Source: Gammaproteobacteria bacterium (GTDB taxonomy: Bacteria > Pseudomonadota > Gammaproteobacteria > Xanthomonadales > Xanthomonadaceae). From it: DNA of 7,839 nt. Positions 6,702-7,839 of the stretch are shown here, piece by piece; within the stretch, counting starts at the first letter, position 1; every line of letters starts with the position of its first letter. The stretch covers positions 1-7,839 of the forward strand of contig JAAZHF010000195.1 of assembly GCA_012510865.1 (NCBI GenBank). Direction: 5' to 3'. Under the pieces are notes generated by a model. It had not been told where the DNA came from. It ran no database searches and worked only from the letters and a program-made list of their open reading frames with translations. The position numbers and the translations under genes were made by a program.

Positions 6702-6708
6702 TATTCTG
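6702..6708. promoter_or_regulatory. Overlapping possible -10 elements of a divergent promoter
   Basis: The same bases read TATTCT (6702-6707) on the + strand and CAGAAT (6703-6708) on the minus strand. Each has 4 of 6 matches to TATAAT. The + element ends 7 bases before the ATG at 6715, consistent with a leaderless message. The minus element would start the REC-Hpt transcript near 6696. A weak TTAAGA (minus strand, 6728-6733) could be its -35 at 19-bp spacing. The whole intergenic gap is only 34 bp. Confidence 0.3.
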
Positions 6709-6721
6709 GCAGCTATGCCAG
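6706..6721. promoter_or_regulatory. 16-bp dyad over the start codon at 6715 (operator-like or hairpin)
   Basis: CTGGCA at 6706-6711 and TGCCAG at 6716-6721 are perfect inverted repeats with a GCTA centre. The site covers the start codon of the + strand gene and the edge of both possible -10 elements. A dimeric regulator could bind here, or the RNA could mask the AUG. Six-base arms are short enough to arise by chance. Confidence 0.3.
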
Positions 6722-7839
6722 CGTGGATCTTAACCCTGCTCGGGCTGCTTGCAATGCTGCCCGCCGCCGCCTCCGAGGCGCGCACGCTGGTGGCGCGCAT
6801 GGACCGCGTGTCGACGCCCGTGGCGACCCTCGAGCAGGTCGAGGTGCGGCTGGAGTGGCCGGCGGGAGCGCCACGGGGAGCGCTGCGCATCACCGCGCGG
6901 CGCGCGCAGGCGCCCGGCCTTGGCTACCGCTTCGACTCCCTGGCCTGGGACTGCGCGCTGCTCCGCGACGGCGACGGCGGCTGGGCCTGCGACGGCGAGC
7001 TGCGCGAGGGGCGCAAGGCCCCGCTTCGGCTGGCGCTCGCGCTGCCGCGCGGAGGAACCAGGGCCGCGCTCTCCGACGGCCGCGGCGCCCGGCTCGGGCT
7101 GGCGCACGGCGACGCCGCGCCGGACCTGTTCGCGATCGACCTCAGGCGGGTGCCGGTGGCCTGGGCGCAGGCGCTGGCGGAAGGGGCATGGGCCGACCTC
7201 CGGCTGGGGGAGGGCACGCTGGACGGAGCGCTGCGCGTGCATGTCCCCGAGGGCGCGCCGATGCGCATCGACGGCGAACTGCGGCTGGCCGACGGCAGCT
7301 TCGACACCCCCGATGGCCGGCACGCCGGCGCCGGCCTCGGCGCTCGGCTGGCGCTCGACTGGCTGGCCCTGGACGACGGGCCGCGGATCGACCTCGACGG
7401 CGAGCTCCGCGGCGGCGAACTGCTGTCGGGCAGCGCCTACGTGCAGCTGCCGGCGCATGCCATCCCGGTCCGGCTGCGCGCGCAGGCCGGTCCCGGGGGA
7501 TGGACCCTGCCTGCGTTCTCGGCCAGCGACGCGGGCGTGCTGGAGCTGCACGGCAGCGCCGCGTTCGGCGGCACCACGCTCCGGCAGCTGGAGCTGTCGC
7601 TGCGCAGCGCGGACGCCGCGCCGCTGCCGGCGCGCTACCTGTCCGGCTGGCGCGGCGTTGCCGGCCTCGGCGGCCTGGCGCTCTCGGGCGGGCTCGAGGT
7701 CGACCTGGCGATGGCGGACGGCGCGCTCACCGTGATCGACCTGCGGCCCCGCGCACTCGACGTGGCCGCGCCGGGCGGACGCTTCCGCTTCGACGGACTC
7801 GATGGCCGCGCGCGCCTGGTCGCCGAGGGCAGCGCGGAC
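6715..7839 (+). CDS. Exported beta-rich protein of unknown function, possibly AsmA/TamB/YdbH-like (3' end outside window)
   Basis: I do not recognise this gene with certainty. From the ATG at 6715 the frame is open for 375 codons to the window edge, with strongly G/C third positions throughout, so it is the real frame over this stretch. Residues 1-20 look like a signal peptide: a hydrophobic core ILTLLGLLAMLPAAAS with likely cleavage after the Ala run. The N-terminus lacks the usual Lys/Arg, which is odd. Two cysteines (80 and 92) in WDC and WACDG motifs could form a periplasmic disulfide. Beyond about 160 there are repeated short beta-strand units such as IDGELRLADGSFDT, IDLDGELRGGELLSG and LEVDLAMADGALTV. 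This pattern recalls AsmA-like repeat proteins that move lipids across the periplasm; that comparison is inference. No Shine-Dalgarno sequence precedes the start. Confidence 0.75.
   Translation, partial: MPAWILTLLGLLAMLPAAASEARTLVARMDRVSTPVATLEQVEVRLEWPAGAPRGALRITARRAQAPGLGYRFDSLAWDCALLRDGDGGWACDGELREGRKAPLRLALALPRGGTRAALSDGRGARLGLAHGDAAPDLFAIDLRRVPVAWAQALAEGAWADLRLGEGTLDGALRVHVPEGAPMRIDGELRLADGSFDTPDGRHAGAGLGARLALDWLALDDGPRIDLDGELRGGELLSGSAYVQLPAHAIPVRLRAQAGPGGWTLPAFSASDAGVLELHGSAAFGGTTLRQLELSLRSADAAPLPARYLSGWRGVAGLGGLALSGGLEVDLAMADGALTVIDLRPRALDVAAPGGRFRFDGLDGRARLVAEGSAD

Noticed and set aside
5423..6733. 436-codon + strand frame over recO and antisense to the REC-Hpt gene
   Set aside because: It is out of frame with recO and antisense to the REC-Hpt gene, both supported by family motifs. 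The product is low-complexity Arg/Ala/Pro.
6681..6893. 71-residue N-terminal extension of the REC-Hpt protein
   Set aside because: It would run through the start of the divergent gene and precede the normal receiver-domain N-terminus. A Shine-Dalgarno match at 6692-6696 supports the shorter start.
6749..7735. 328-codon + strand frame in the right third
   Set aside because: It is a shifted frame of the real gene at 6715-7839. Its product is Arg/Ser/Ala/Trp-rich without a plausible fold, whereas the 6715 frame has a signal peptide and strong G/C third positions.

Overview
The window is very GC-rich (strong G/C at third codon positions) and carries a conserved gammaproteobacterial housekeeping cluster: the end of a DegP/MucD-type protease gene, then lepA, lepB, a DUF4845 gene, rnc, era and recO, all on the + strand. 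Protein sequences and gene order resemble Xanthomonadales (Lysobacter, Luteimonas or Xanthomonas relatives). That placement comes from recalled family resemblance, not a search.

Layout. Bases 2-343 encode the last PDZ domain of a periplasmic serine protease. A 155-bp gap (344-498) holds two strong, related GC-rich hairpins, a possible -10 element and a third small hairpin before lepA. Elongation factor 4 (lepA), signal peptidase I (lepB) and the small DUF4845 membrane protein follow with short gaps. The DUF4845 gene, rnc and era overlap at their junctions, which suggests translational coupling. A 54-bp gap with a REP-like palindrome separates era from recO. recO ends tail-to-tail with a minus-strand gene for a two-domain REC-Hpt phosphorelay protein. 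The two genes overlap by 25 bp, and a perfect inverted repeat brackets the overlap. Divergent from the REC-Hpt gene, and running off the right edge, is a + strand gene (6715-7839, 375 codons seen) for an exported beta-rich protein. I tentatively compare it with AsmA/TamB/YdbH-like proteins.

How the genes fit together. LepA acts on ribosomes, LepB releases exported proteins from the membrane, RNase III and Era act in rRNA maturation and 30S assembly, and RecO acts in recombinational repair. This is the usual lepA-lepB-rnc-era-recO grouping. It departs from the enterobacterial order because pdxJ does not follow recO. The accessory part is the right third, with the signalling protein and the divergent envelope-protein candidate.

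I see no CRISPR array, tRNA, rRNA, insertion sequence or phage gene, and no convincing new multi-gene system. The points worth a second look are the symmetric palindrome at the recO/REC-Hpt junction, the short divergent promoter region with a dyad over a start codon, possible leaderless starts, the hairpins before lepA, and the unassigned exported protein.
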